A DNA stretch of 64,000 nucleotides from contig CALXKU010000009.1 of assembly GCA_944389025.1 (NCBI GenBank), positions 1 through 64,000 on the forward strand. Reading direction: 5' to 3'. Source of the DNA: an uncultured Spirochaetaceae bacterium (lineage in GTDB: Bacteria > Spirochaetota > Spirochaetia > Sphaerochaetales > Sphaerochaetaceae). Position numbers and translations under genes: made by a program. The notes beneath the pieces were generated by a model. That model was not told the DNA's origin. It worked only from the letters and a program-made list of their open reading frames with translations, and did not search any database. The number at the start of each line of letters is the position of its first letter. Position 1 is the first letter of the stretch. Of this stretch, positions 25,065 through 33,705 are shown piece by piece.

Positions 25065-27475
25065 CAGAATCCAATCCTCGCATTTATCCTGAGCCGTGGT
25101 GAGACATCCCTGAGATGGTATGAGTTCATGTACTGGCTCTCCTCATAGATTGCCACAGTGCTTAGTTCCACTTCAAGACTCATATCATTGAAATCCTTTG
25201 TCAGGGAAGCTGAATATATCGTATTGCTGTTGTCAAAATAGGTTGCCGGATCCCTTAGTCCTTCCACGCTTGAGAGGAAATCCAGCTTTGAGAGCCTGAC
25301 ATGCATTCCCACCCCGTTTGAAAGGGTGAATTTCAGATCGAGCGTCAGCATGTCACCCTTGTAACTCATCCTGTCCTCAGCAAGAGCTACTATGTTTGGC
25401 ATGCTGTACTTGAAAAGGAAGTTTATGTTCTCGAAGAATACGGAGCTCTCGAGAATCGCATAATAGCTTAAGCCGTCAATCGCATATATGCTCCTGTCCA
25501 TGTCTGGATTGAGAGATGAGAAGGCGTTGAAGTAGTTCGGATAGAGTCTGCCTGAGTGTATTCCCCCCGATAGGGATATCGAATAGTTCTGCTCCATCCA
25601 TTCAAATTCCCCTCCGAGAAGGTATCCATAGAGCTCCATGTTGGCAAAATCGTATACGACCGCGGTTTCAACGGGGACGCCTTCCTCATATCTTGCGAAT
25701 GATTCCCCGTAGAGGAAGAAACTGAATCTGAGCCTTTCGTCCAGGAATGGCTGAGTGTATGTGAAGCCAGGAAAGGACCGAAGAATGAAATTCCTCGAGT
25801 CTATCATCTTAAGCTCGGTAGGGGCGCTTACGCTCAGTGCGAAGCCCTGGCTGTCGACAGGGTAGAAAGAAATGTACGGGTCGATTATCTGAGGTGCCTC
25901 GAGATCATCGATGTATAATCCGAAGTCGAGATTGCGGAAATTGAATCCCATATCGAGGCTCAATGCATCGAATGAGCGGTAGTTCTCAAAGAAAATATCA
26001 TTTCTGGTCTCGTTGCGTTCCGCTCTCATGAAGAATATCGAGTCGTCCCCGCTTCCAAATGAGACGCGTTCGATGAGAGCGAACATGTCTGTCAGTGAGT
26101 CATACACAGCTCTTATTGTAGAATTGTCCTGCCACATGTCAAACCATGGGTCGGCCTTGAGTGACACGAGTTCAACATTCCCTTCTGCCAGCTTGAGATA
26201 AAGCGGAATTCTGAACGAGAGTTCGAACTCTTCAGGCCTTATCCTTATTATAGGGGATATCTTGAAGAACAGCCCTTCGTTATAGTAGTTCTCGAATCCA
26301 AGATCGAAAAGCAGTTTTATAGGAATCTCACCATCTCTTTCTTTCTCGTAAACGTTGTTGTCGATATCTATGAATGCAAGGGAAGAGGAAAAACCTATTT
26401 CCGGGTGTCCGTTCCGGTATCTGAGCTGGAGTTCCGTCTCTATGCTTCCCGTCTTCGCTCCAAGACCGAAATAGAAATCGGATGTTGCGAGGAAATCATC
26501 GAATTCGAAGAGATTCTGCTTCCTGACTCCCATGAGAAAGTCCATGTTGCCAATCATGAATGAGACTGCGACATCGAGATACGAATTCTCGTTTATGAGG
26601 CTGAGAGCAGGGCTGGAGAGGTTTAGAAACGTGTTAATGCTCAGATCAAAGCGGTCGAAATTGAGATCCGCATCAAAAAAAACCGCGATGCTGTCCTCAT
26701 TCGTTACCATCGGCTTGTAGTTCTCATTGTAGAGATTGTAATATACTCCTTCTTTCTGTACATAAAATCCAATACTCATCTCATCATCATCGATTGAGAA
26801 CGGAATGGAGAAGAAGAATGAGCTTTCACCTTTGAACAGTTCTGAAAGGGAAAATTTCTCCATCCTTGTGAGAGTGCCGAATCTGAGGGCGAATGCAAGG
26901 GTGTCAGTATTCACTATCGGAGCATCTATAAACAGCGTAGGGTAGAAAACGGATGATCCGATATCGTTATAAGAGAGTGCGGAAAAGAGTTCGAAGGCAA
27001 TCTCCACCGGCCATGTCCTTGAAAGTGTGAATGAAAGAACATTGCCGCTGAAGAGTACGGCATCTTCAGAATCGTCGGAGAAAGAGAGGTCATCCGCGTA
27101 AAGACGGAAGTCGAAATGATCGGTATTCAGCTGGAAATTGAGACTCAGACGCTCATGCAGTCCATCCCACTGATGGACAACTCCCGGGAAAAGGCCTGCA
27201 CGGTCCCCCATGAGAGGTGTCGTCCTGTCAATGTCCAGTGATAGAAAGCTGTTATTATAATTGAGCGCTTCAATGAAAGATGTGATGAAATATGGGAGGT
27301 TGTCCTCAGCTGCATTGAATGCTGAGATGCGGGCCGCATCGATGTTAAGCGAGAGATGAAAGTTCCCGACAGTGAATGTCGGGACTATTGAGGTTATAAG
27401 ACTGCTATCCTCGCTGATGCTGTCAGAATACGTTCTGAACTTGAGCAGGAGGTCTATTCTGTTAACGTTTTTTTT
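25064..27475 (-). CDS. Large barrel-like envelope protein, lacking its own start and signal
   Basis: The first ATG is at 27211 (715 residues), but it has no SD and no signal peptide, and the frame is open 88 codons further upstream to an A9 tract at 27468-27476. The 803-codon frame is rich in alternating hydrophobic/aromatic strands (for example LRFSFFLYGESFARY, SLDMGFNFRNLDFGLYI) and ends in ARIGF with terminal Phe, like an outer-membrane barrel or a long beta-solenoid. No family recognised. A -1 shift in the A9 tract would join it to the exported FecR-like protein upstream, giving one protein of about 1083 residues with a signal peptide. Alternatives are a sequencing error or a phase-variable switch. 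Cotranscribed with mutL. Confidence 0.65.
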   Translation of the reverse strand, partial: KKNVNRIDLLLKFRTYSDSISEDSSLITSIVPTFTVGNFHLSLNIDAARISAFNAAEDNLPYFITSFIEALNYNNSFLSLDIDRTTPLMGDRAGLFPGVVHQWDGLHERLSLNFQLNTDHFDFRLYADDLSFSDDSEDAVLFSGNVLSFTLSRTWPVEIAFELFSALSYNDIGSSVFYPTLFIDAPIVNTDTLAFALRFGTLTRMEKFSLSELFKGESSFFFSIPFSIDDDEMSIGFYVQKEGVYYNLYNENYKPMVTNEDSIAVFFDADLNFDRFDLSINTFLNLSSPALSLINENSYLDVAVSFMIGNMDFLMGVRKQNLFEFDDFLATSDFYFGLGAKTGSIETELQLRYRNGHPEIGFSSSLAFIDIDNNVYEKERDGEIPIKLLFDLGFENYYNEGLFFKISPIIRIRPEEFELSFRIPLYLKLAEGNVELVSLKADPWFDMWQDNSTIRAVYDSLTDMFALIERVSFGSGDDSIFFMRAERNETRNDIFFENYRSFDALSLDMGFNFRNLDFGLYIDDLEAPQIIDPYISFYPVDSQGFALSVSAPTELKMIDSRNFILRSFPGFTYTQPFLDERLRFSFFLYGESFARYEEGVPVETAVVYDFANMELYGYLLGGEFEWMEQNYSISLSGGIHSGRLYPNYFNAFSSLNPDMDRSIYAIDGLSYYAILESSVFFENINFLFKYSMPNIVALAEDRMSYKGDMLTLDLKFTLSNGVGMHVRLSKLDFLSSVEGLRDPATYFDNSNTIYSASLTKDFNDMSLEVELSTVAIYEESQYMNSYHLRDVSPRLRINARIGF

Positions 27476-28314
27476 TCAGCCTCGAATACCGTTACAGTAG
27501 GAGGAATGAGACCTTTCATATACTGCACGTTTATTATTTCAGGTTTTGTTGGCGCCGATGTCCTCACATCTACTACCCTTATGGAAGGTGATGATGGTGG
27601 AACATCTGTTTTCTGCTCAACTACTGTCACATCGGCCATTTCAGGTATGTTATAGCTCACGCTGAGAGTCGGCATTGAAGGAACCGGTGGAAGGGTGGAG
27701 TTCTTCACGTAAAGCACAGGCTTTTTCGGACTGTTACCATCCCTAAAACCCTTTGTGGTCAAAGGACGGAGGATATCTCTCTCTGTTGAGAGTGAGAGAG
27801 GCGTATTGAGCATTTTCTTTGTCAGGCTCGAATATGTCTTACCCTTGATTTCATAAGTTCTGCCATCAAGTGCGTTCAGAGCCAGTGCCGTAGTGCCGGA
27901 CGAAAGGCTGAATATCGCCTCGTCACTATCGCTTGAGACAATCTGGTATGAGCCTTTATCATCAATCCTTGTAAGGGTAACCGGGGTGTAGATGTCAATA
28001 TCGATCTCGCTTTTAAGATCGAAACGGGCTTTTCCATCTATAAGGTAGAAAGTCGGATTGCCTTCGCTTAAAGAGAGGATTGAGAATATCGAATCACCTG
28101 CTAGCGTGATATCCCCGTATGCGGTGGAGAAAGTCACGTTCTTATCCGTGATAACGATAAGCCCTTCAAGATCCGAGAGTGCATCAGCTTCGACTCTTCG
28201 ACCATAGGCATCATAAAGATTAAAATCGCCACTTGTTGCCATCACATCCAGGTTCACCGCGAAAATGCTGGACAGGCAAAGCAATAAGATTAAGGCCGTC
28301 AATATCCTCTTCAT
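27454..28314 (-). CDS. Exported FecR-like domain protein (likely N-terminal part of a larger protein)
   Basis: A 286-residue protein with a Sec signal (residues 1-19, ending SIFA) and a FecR-like beta-helix region (about 22-160; GDFNLYDAYGRRV, AYGDITLAGDSIFSI, FYLIDGKARFDL, DIYTPVTLTRI). The last third is proline-rich (residues 205-260, many P-P-S and P-x-P), as in a linker. It stops 15 bases after an A9 tract; a -1 shift there leads into the barrel-like frame. FecR domains in spirochaetes are often found on envelope proteins. The ATG follows AAGAGG. Confidence 0.75.
   Translation of the reverse strand: MKRILTALILLLCLSSIFAVNLDVMATSGDFNLYDAYGRRVEADALSDLEGLIVITDKNVTFSTAYGDITLAGDSIFSILSLSEGNPTFYLIDGKARFDLKSEIDIDIYTPVTLTRIDDKGSYQIVSSDSDEAIFSLSSGTTALALNALDGRTYEIKGKTYSSLTKKMLNTPLSLSTERDILRPLTTKGFRDGNSPKKPVLYVKNSTLPPVPSMPTLSVSYNIPEMADVTVVEQKTDVPPSSPSIRVVDVRTSAPTKPEIINVQYMKGLIPPTVTVFEAEKKTLTE
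27468..27476 (-). other. A9 slippery tract joining two reading frames
   Basis: On the minus strand the FecR-like gene reads GCT GAA AAA AAA ACG TTA ACA GAA TAG. A shift of -1 on A-AAA-AAA, or one extra A, turns this into AAA AAA AAC GTT AAC AGA and continues for 801 codons with no stop. A tract of this kind also supports slippage by RNA polymerase. Confidence 0.6.
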
Positions 28315-28408
28315 ACAAACCTCTTGAATTAGTTTATCATATATTTAGAACACTATGCCATAAGAATAATTACAAAATTAACTCAAATTAAGCGGGATGA
28401 ATTTCCTG

Positions 28409-29206
28409 TCAAGTCAATTTGTTCTCGTTTCTGGAGATATCGCAAGCTGTTAGAGGAGATGGAAATTCGTATGAGGCGTATATGTGCTCCCTTGTAAGCT
28501 TATCTATGTGACAGAGCTCTCTCACGATAGGCTTCAGCCTGGCTCTCACGTTCGTCTGGTCGTATGGACACACGGGTTTTATCGCAGGGATGTCATACAT
28601 CTCCTCAAGTCTCCTTGTGACATTCTCATGTACAAGTATCATAGGTCTGATCACATAGAGTTTCCCGCTAAAGAATTCCTGTACGGGCTTCATTGTATCC
28701 TGACGGGCTCTGAAGCACATGTTCATAAGACTCGTCTCAACAAGGTCATCAAGATGATGGCCCATGGCGATTAGGCGGATATTGTTTTTTGCAGCGTAAT
28801 CGAAGAGTATCCTTCTTCTGTTGCGCGAGCAGAGATAGCAGTTGAATTCCCTTTTGAAAGAGGATGGGAACTGATGCTCATCGACTATGCTGAAGTCTAT
28901 ACCAAGTGCTTCATAATATTCTTTGAGCTTGTCCTTATGCTCCTCGTCGATGGGATGCTCTATCCAGTTTATCATCAGGGCTTTGAGACTGTAGTTGATA
29001 GGAAGCCATTTTCGTCTTATGGAGAGGGCGAGAGAGAGGGCGAGACTGTCCTTTCCTCCGCTTGCCGATATCAGCACGGTATCTCCGTCCTTGATCATGG
29101 AGAATGCGTTGATCCCCCTTCCCGTATCTTTTATGAATCTCATTACCCATGGTGGTATTTCCCCACCTATGAGATTCTTATAGCTGAGCTTGTTTTCATT
29201 CATCAA
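28409..29206 (-). CDS. TtcA-like tRNA thiolation protein
   Basis: A 265-residue PP-loop ATPase. The ATP site is SGGKDS (49-54); CYLC (Cys122, Cys125) and Cys212 in KPVCPYDQ give the three cysteines that hold an Fe-S cluster in the TtcA group, with GHHLDDLVET between. TtcA adds sulfur to C32 of tRNA. Other members of the group act on different tRNA positions, so the exact base is not certain. Its start overlaps the end of the HD gene by 11 bases. Confidence 0.85.
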   Translation of the reverse strand: MMNENKLSYKNLIGGEIPPWVMRFIKDTGRGINAFSMIKDGDTVLISASGGKDSLALSLALSIRRKWLPINYSLKALMINWIEHPIDEEHKDKLKEYYEALGIDFSIVDEHQFPSSFKREFNCYLCSRNRRRILFDYAAKNNIRLIAMGHHLDDLVETSLMNMCFRARQDTMKPVQEFFSGKLYVIRPMILVHENVTRRLEEMYDIPAIKPVCPYDQTNVRARLKPIVRELCHIDKLTREHIYASYEFPSPLTACDISRNENKLT

Positions 29207-30467
29207 AAGATTCCCTTACCGCAGAAAGCGCATCAGAAAAACTAACATATTGAGGAAGAAATATCGAGAGCTTCCTTAGACGGGAGGAAAAAAGGGAGCC
29301 AACCTCCATGGAAAGTGCGCATTCATCCTCCCTTATCCTGTCGATCTTCCCATTCTTTCGCAGTATCATCATGTCGCTTTCAAAGCTTATCGGTTCCGGA
29401 ATGTCGATGATCGTCTCATACTCCCTAAGTGTTGGATATTTTCCCCTAAGCCTCTCATAAAGGATTCTTTCCGCATCCTCTCTCGTCTCAAGGCTGAGGG
29501 CCATCTCCGTGAGGGTTGGAATTGCGGAAAGGGGGAGCTCAACTTTTTTCTCAAGTAGTCTGTTATGTTCGACCCTGCTTATGAGGCAGAAAGGCTCATA
29601 GTCGGAGTATTTCTCTCTCATCAGTGCGAATTCCGAATCATCCTTGTAATAAAGATCCTCGTATGATATGACCTTGTCTCGCAATGCCGAGAGAATGGCT
29701 TTCTTTATCATGGATGTGGCACTGCGGACCCCCTTATGCCAGTATATCGTCTTATACATCAGGTATTTTGAGAAAAGTACATGCTCTATCGAGACGATCG
29801 CATCCTCCTCAAGAACAAGATGATGCTTCCTGTAATCGAGGCTTTTTATTATGTAATCGGTGTTTTGCGTGCCGTAAGGGACTCCTGAAAAATAGGCATC
29901 GCGCGAGAGATAATCGAGCTTATCCGGGTCGAGCGGACCGGAGAGTATCGTGCGGTATAGCTTTACTTCCTCATCATCGCACTCAAGGCCCTTGTCTATG
30001 ATTGCCGCACTCATCTCGGCACTGGCCCCGATCTCCTCTATGGCATTTTTCAGAGCAGGCTCATGCATGATGAGATCCCCCGCTATCTCTTCGTGCTCCC
30101 TCATCGCAAGCTCCTTAAGGGAGTGCGCATATGGGAAATGCCCGATATCATGCAGAAGACTGGCACACAGGAAACTCAGTATACCCACCTTAGAAAGTGG
30201 CAGGGCTTCATTCTTCGATGCTATCGATATCATAATCTCTCGTGATAGATGGTATACTCCGATCGAGTGGTCAAGGCGTGTGTGCACGCTTCCCGGGTAT
30301 ATGTGGTATGTCGGTCCGTTCTGTTTTATTCGTGCGAGTTTCTGCACCTCTTCGACCTCAAGCATTCTCTTGAAGCCCTCATTCATCGCCACATTCCCCC
30401 ATAGGGGATCCTTTACGGAGTGGGAGAACCCATCATAAAGCAGGCAAAGTATTTCTTCTCTTCTCAT
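29196..30467 (-). CDS. HD-domain phosphohydrolase
   Basis: A 423-residue HD protein: His67 in RLDHSIGVYHL, the HD pair at 106-107 in LLHDIGHFPYAHSLK, and a later Asp in GPLDPDKLDYLSRDA. This is the SAMHD1/YwfO-like group, which includes dNTP triphosphohydrolases, with a long C-terminal region (about 270-423) that may hold regulatory sites. The dNTPase role is inferred from family. It heads a two-gene unit with the TtcA-like gene and is divergent from the small exported protein at 30594. Confidence 0.85.
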   Translation of the reverse strand: MRREEILCLLYDGFSHSVKDPLWGNVAMNEGFKRMLEVEEVQKLARIKQNGPTYHIYPGSVHTRLDHSIGVYHLSREIMISIASKNEALPLSKVGILSFLCASLLHDIGHFPYAHSLKELAMREHEEIAGDLIMHEPALKNAIEEIGASAEMSAAIIDKGLECDDEEVKLYRTILSGPLDPDKLDYLSRDAYFSGVPYGTQNTDYIIKSLDYRKHHLVLEEDAIVSIEHVLFSKYLMYKTIYWHKGVRSATSMIKKAILSALRDKVISYEDLYYKDDSEFALMREKYSDYEPFCLISRVEHNRLLEKKVELPLSAIPTLTEMALSLETREDAERILYERLRGKYPTLREYETIIDIPEPISFESDMMILRKNGKIDRIREDECALSMEVGSLFSSRLRKLSIFLPQYVSFSDALSAVRESFDE

Positions 30468-30515
30468 GAGATTCAGAATAGCATAATTTTTTGTTTTTTT
30501 GAGTGAAATATCGTA

Positions 30516-30524
30516 TGATATAAT
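30516..30524 (+). promoter_or_regulatory. Extended -10 promoter for the small exported protein
   Basis: TGATATAAT is a perfect extended -10 with a T-rich -35 region. A leader of about 60 bases follows, with two copies of the unit TGGAGAGAA. Confidence 0.5.
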
Positions 30525-30593
30525 GCATTAAGCAACTGGAGAGAAACCGGAAGCCATTGCTCAAGTGGAGAGAAGGTTCACACTATTCTCATT

Positions 30594-30953
30594 ATGATGA
30601 AGAAGATATTTGCAATCATGCTCATGTTACTGCTACTGACGCCTCTCTTCTCCGTTGCCCCTCTGACAGATAGGGGAGGCGTTGTCATCTCATATGACGA
30701 TGATAGCCGTTATTCTGTTCTCTCAAGAGCTCTTTCTGAGAGCGTGAGCCTCGAGTGGTATGAGAGATATACGACAAATGATGCCGTTCTGGTAGAATCA
30801 TCTTTTAAGAGGCTGTCATCATATCTCCCGCTAGATAACTATGTTTTTCTGGAGGAGAAAGATGATGCCATCGGCGTTCTCTCCCTTACCGATGGCACAT
30901 TTCTTTCTTTTACATTCAAGGATGACGTGATTCACGCCATCAGTTTCACATGA
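30594..30953 (+). CDS. Small exported protein, unknown function
   Basis: A 119-residue protein with an N-terminal signal (residues 1-21, ending PLFSV). The mature part of about 98 residues has no cysteine and no family I recognise. Two tandem ATG codons at 30594 and 30597 could start it; GAGAAGG lies further upstream than ideal. It overlaps the 3' end of pepF by eight bases on the opposite strand. Confidence 0.6.
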   Translation: MMKKIFAIMLMLLLLTPLFSVAPLTDRGGVVISYDDDSRYSVLSRALSESVSLEWYERYTTNDAVLVESSFKRLSSYLPLDNYVFLEEKDDAIGVLSLTDGTFLSFTFKDDVIHAISFT

Positions 30954-32712
30954 GGCTTTCAAAGAGGTCGAGCATCTTTTCAAAATGCCTTGTCGCACTC
31001 TTTACCGGAGCATCACTCGACATGTCAACTCCAGCCCTCTTAAGTGATATGATAGGATAGGTTGACCCCCCTGACTTCAGGAAAGAGAGGTAATCATCCC
31101 TTTCCTTATCCCCACCGCTGAGCACACGTTCTGAAAGGGCAAGGGATGCGCTCATTCCAGTTGCATATTTATAGGTGTAGAAAGCCCTGTAGAAGTGCGG
31201 AATTCTCAGCCCTTCAAGGTCACTTACATCAAGCATCTCAACTGCAGAGCCGAAATACTCTTCAAGAAGCTTCCTGTATTCTGAGCGGAAGAAATCTATC
31301 GTAAGCGGTGTTCCTTTTTCCGCTTCCTCATGGACTATGAGCTCGAACTCTGCGAACATCGTCTGCCTGAACAGTGTCGCGACGATATCATCAAGGTGCT
31401 TTGAGATGACATACTTTTTCATCTTCCCCTCACTGCTGTCTATCAGGTATCTGGTGAGAAGTGCCTCATTGAATGTCGATGCGACTTCGGCTTCGAAAAT
31501 CGTATAGTCGTAACTCATGAAAGGGTTGTTCCTTACAGAGTAGTACGAGTGCATGCTGTGCCCACCCTCGTGTATCAGGGTATATACGCTGTCAAGCACC
31601 TCGCTCTCATAATTCGTCATTATGTATGGCTTACCGGTATAGGCTCCTGCGCTGAAGGCTCCGCTTCTCTTTCCACGGTTAGGGTACCTGTCCACCCAGC
31701 GCTCGCTTGTGAGCCCTTTTATAAGGGTGTCCCTGTACTCATCTCCGAGTACGCTTACTGCTGATGCTATCATGGAAATGGCATCGTCATAGCTGTAATT
31801 CACCTTCACGTCATCAACGAGCGAGAGGTATACGTCGTAGTGGTGGATTCTCTCCTTACCCTGCATTCTTGCTTTCAGCTCGTAGTACCTGTGAAGGGCA
31901 GGGAAGGCCTCATGTATCGCTTTTATCAGGTTCCTGTAAACGCTCTGTGGTACCTTATCAGGGAAGAGTGCCTTATCCAGTGAGCTCTTGTACCCTCTGG
32001 CCCTGGCATAGAAGATATCATTCTTCACCGATCCGGAATAGATCCTGGCAATCGTATGCTGATTCCTCTCATATGCCGCATAAAGCTTCGTGTATGCCTC
32101 TTTTCTGATCTCCTCATCCTTGCTGCGGATGAATTTCGTGTAATTCGAGTGTGTGAGCTTCTCATCAGCGACATATCCGAAATCGAGGTCGATGTTATCA
32201 AGATCCTGGAAGGCATCCTGAAAGGCCCCTCCGACAGGGGAGTAAAGGCTTAAGAGTTTTTCTTCCTTCTCACTGAGTACATGCTCCTTGAATCTCCTGC
32301 TTTTTTTAACATATGTCCTGAACTCCGCATTCCTTTTCTCTTTTAAGAACGTCTCGATTTTCTCATCATCAATTGCCATGAGTTCAGGATCGAAGAAGGA
32401 GAACGCCTCATTCATCCTGTTCTCAACATCCTCATAGAGCCCTGCATTACGCATTACGGTGGCATTGGTACTGTCTACACTGTATGAGAGGAAGGCGTAA
32501 CTTCCAAGCCTCTCAAGTTCTTTCATTATATCCCTGAGAAGGGTCAGGGCATGATGGAAACTGTCCGAATCCCTGCCAAGCGTTCCCTTGATAGCTCTTA
32601 CTTCCTTTATTCTTTTCTCAACTTTCTTAAGGTCTCTGATGAAACTCTCATCATCTTTTACCAGGGAGCTCAGATCCCATGTGTCGTTCAATTTCTGTTC
32701 ATTTCTTTCCAT
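30946..32712 (-). CDS. pepF: Oligoendopeptidase F
   Basis: A 588-residue M3-family zinc metallopeptidase. The catalytic site HEGGHSMHSYY lies near residues 381-391, and the N-terminal half (VKDDESFIRDLKKVEKRI) has the usual helical PepF arrangement. It cuts short peptides in the cytoplasm. Its start overlaps the end of rdgB by 25 bases, and it is the last gene of the long tig-clp unit. Confidence 0.93.
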   Translation of the reverse strand: MERNEQKLNDTWDLSSLVKDDESFIRDLKKVEKRIKEVRAIKGTLGRDSDSFHHALTLLRDIMKELERLGSYAFLSYSVDSTNATVMRNAGLYEDVENRMNEAFSFFDPELMAIDDEKIETFLKEKRNAEFRTYVKKSRRFKEHVLSEKEEKLLSLYSPVGGAFQDAFQDLDNIDLDFGYVADEKLTHSNYTKFIRSKDEEIRKEAYTKLYAAYERNQHTIARIYSGSVKNDIFYARARGYKSSLDKALFPDKVPQSVYRNLIKAIHEAFPALHRYYELKARMQGKERIHHYDVYLSLVDDVKVNYSYDDAISMIASAVSVLGDEYRDTLIKGLTSERWVDRYPNRGKRSGAFSAGAYTGKPYIMTNYESEVLDSVYTLIHEGGHSMHSYYSVRNNPFMSYDYTIFEAEVASTFNEALLTRYLIDSSEGKMKKYVISKHLDDIVATLFRQTMFAEFELIVHEEAEKGTPLTIDFFRSEYRKLLEEYFGSAVEMLDVSDLEGLRIPHFYRAFYTYKYATGMSASLALSERVLSGGDKERDDYLSFLKSGGSTYPIISLKRAGVDMSSDAPVKSATRHFEKMLDLFESLM

Positions 32713-33305
32713 ATCGCATCATGTTCCTTATCCAGAATTTCTTTTATTACGCATGCAGCTTTCGCCCTGTGGGAGAATGTGTTCTTTTCCCTGCGGCTTA
32801 AGAGTGCCGATACTTCTTGAGCCTCATCGTTGTAGAATACGGGATCGTAGCCGAAGCCGTTCTCTCCTTCTGCCTTTTTCGTAATGTGACCTTTCACCGA
32901 TTTCTCAACCACGTATTTCGTATGCTCGTCGATTATGAGTGCCATCGTGCATACGAAGGAGGCCCTGCGGTCACTTATGCCTTCCATGTTCTTGAGAAGC
33001 AGCATGTATTTCTCCCTGTCGGAGAGTTTTTTCCCTCCCTCCTCACCATAGCGGGCGGTATGGATGCCGGGCTTTCCTCCGAATGCGTTCACGCACAGTC
33101 CCGAATCGTCAGCTATGCAGGGCTTATTTATGAGTGCATAAAGCGATTCTGCTTTTATAAGGGCGTTCTCGATGAATGAGGCGCCGTTCTCATCTGGATC
33201 GAAATCCAGCCCCTCATCCTTTGGAAGGATTATCTCGTAGCCGGGAAGGAGTTCCTCGAACTCGGCTCTCTTATGCTCATTGTTACTTGCTAGGTAGAGT
33301 TTCAT
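32688..33305 (-). CDS. rdgB: RdgB/HAM1 non-canonical purine NTP pyrophosphatase
   Basis: A 205-residue protein with the HAM1 opening LYLASNNEHKRAEFEELL, ADDSGLCVNAFGGKPGIHTARYG and the ending SHRAKA. It hydrolyses ITP, dITP and XTP to monophosphates so that they do not enter DNA or RNA. It lies between a small lipoprotein gene (19 bases upstream) and pepF, which it overlaps. The start has no strong SD. Confidence 0.93.
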   Translation of the reverse strand: MKLYLASNNEHKRAEFEELLPGYEIILPKDEGLDFDPDENGASFIENALIKAESLYALINKPCIADDSGLCVNAFGGKPGIHTARYGEEGGKKLSDREKYMLLLKNMEGISDRRASFVCTMALIIDEHTKYVVEKSVKGHITKKAEGENGFGYDPVFYNDEAQEVSALLSRREKNTFSHRAKAACVIKEILDKEHDAIWKEMNRN

Positions 33306-33324
33306 AAAGCAATATTAGCACGAA

Positions 33325-33693
33325 CTACCCTGAAGGGTAATAGTCCCCTCCCGTTTTGGGTAGAAGCGAGTAGGGGATGTACTCGAAAAATCCATCATGA
33401 AAGAAATAAAGCATATCGTCAGAGATTCTGATATTAATGTGCTTCTCAGTGCTGGATAAGAGTAGCGATCCATCTTCCCCCTCATAGTCTTTAAGCTTCA
33501 GTTTCCTGATATAGAGTTCCGGAATGAAGAGGATATATGAATCATCTTCCCTCTCAATTTCCGCATAGTACTTTTCCGAAATGATGAAACTTATGAGGAG
33601 AGGACCATCTTCCATTTTCAAAGGAATCATCACGCCTGTGCTTGCGCATGATGAGAGAAGTAGGATGATGGCTAAGCTCATGAAGATTCTCAT
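33325..33693 (-). CDS. Small hypothetical lipoprotein
   Basis: A 122-residue protein with signal MRIFMSLAIILLLSSC; Cys16 would be lipidated. The mature part has several short predicted strands (YAEIEREDDSYILFIPELYI) and ends GGDYYPSG. I recognise no family. It starts 12 bases after the sigma-like gene and ends 19 bases before rdgB, inside the tig-clp operon. Confidence 0.65.
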   Translation of the reverse strand: MRIFMSLAIILLLSSCASTGVMIPLKMEDGPLLISFIISEKYYAEIEREDDSYILFIPELYIRKLKLKDYEGEDGSLLLSSTEKHINIRISDDMLYFFHDGFFEYIPYSLLPKTGGDYYPSG

Positions 33694-33705
33694 GATGTCA
33701 TTATC

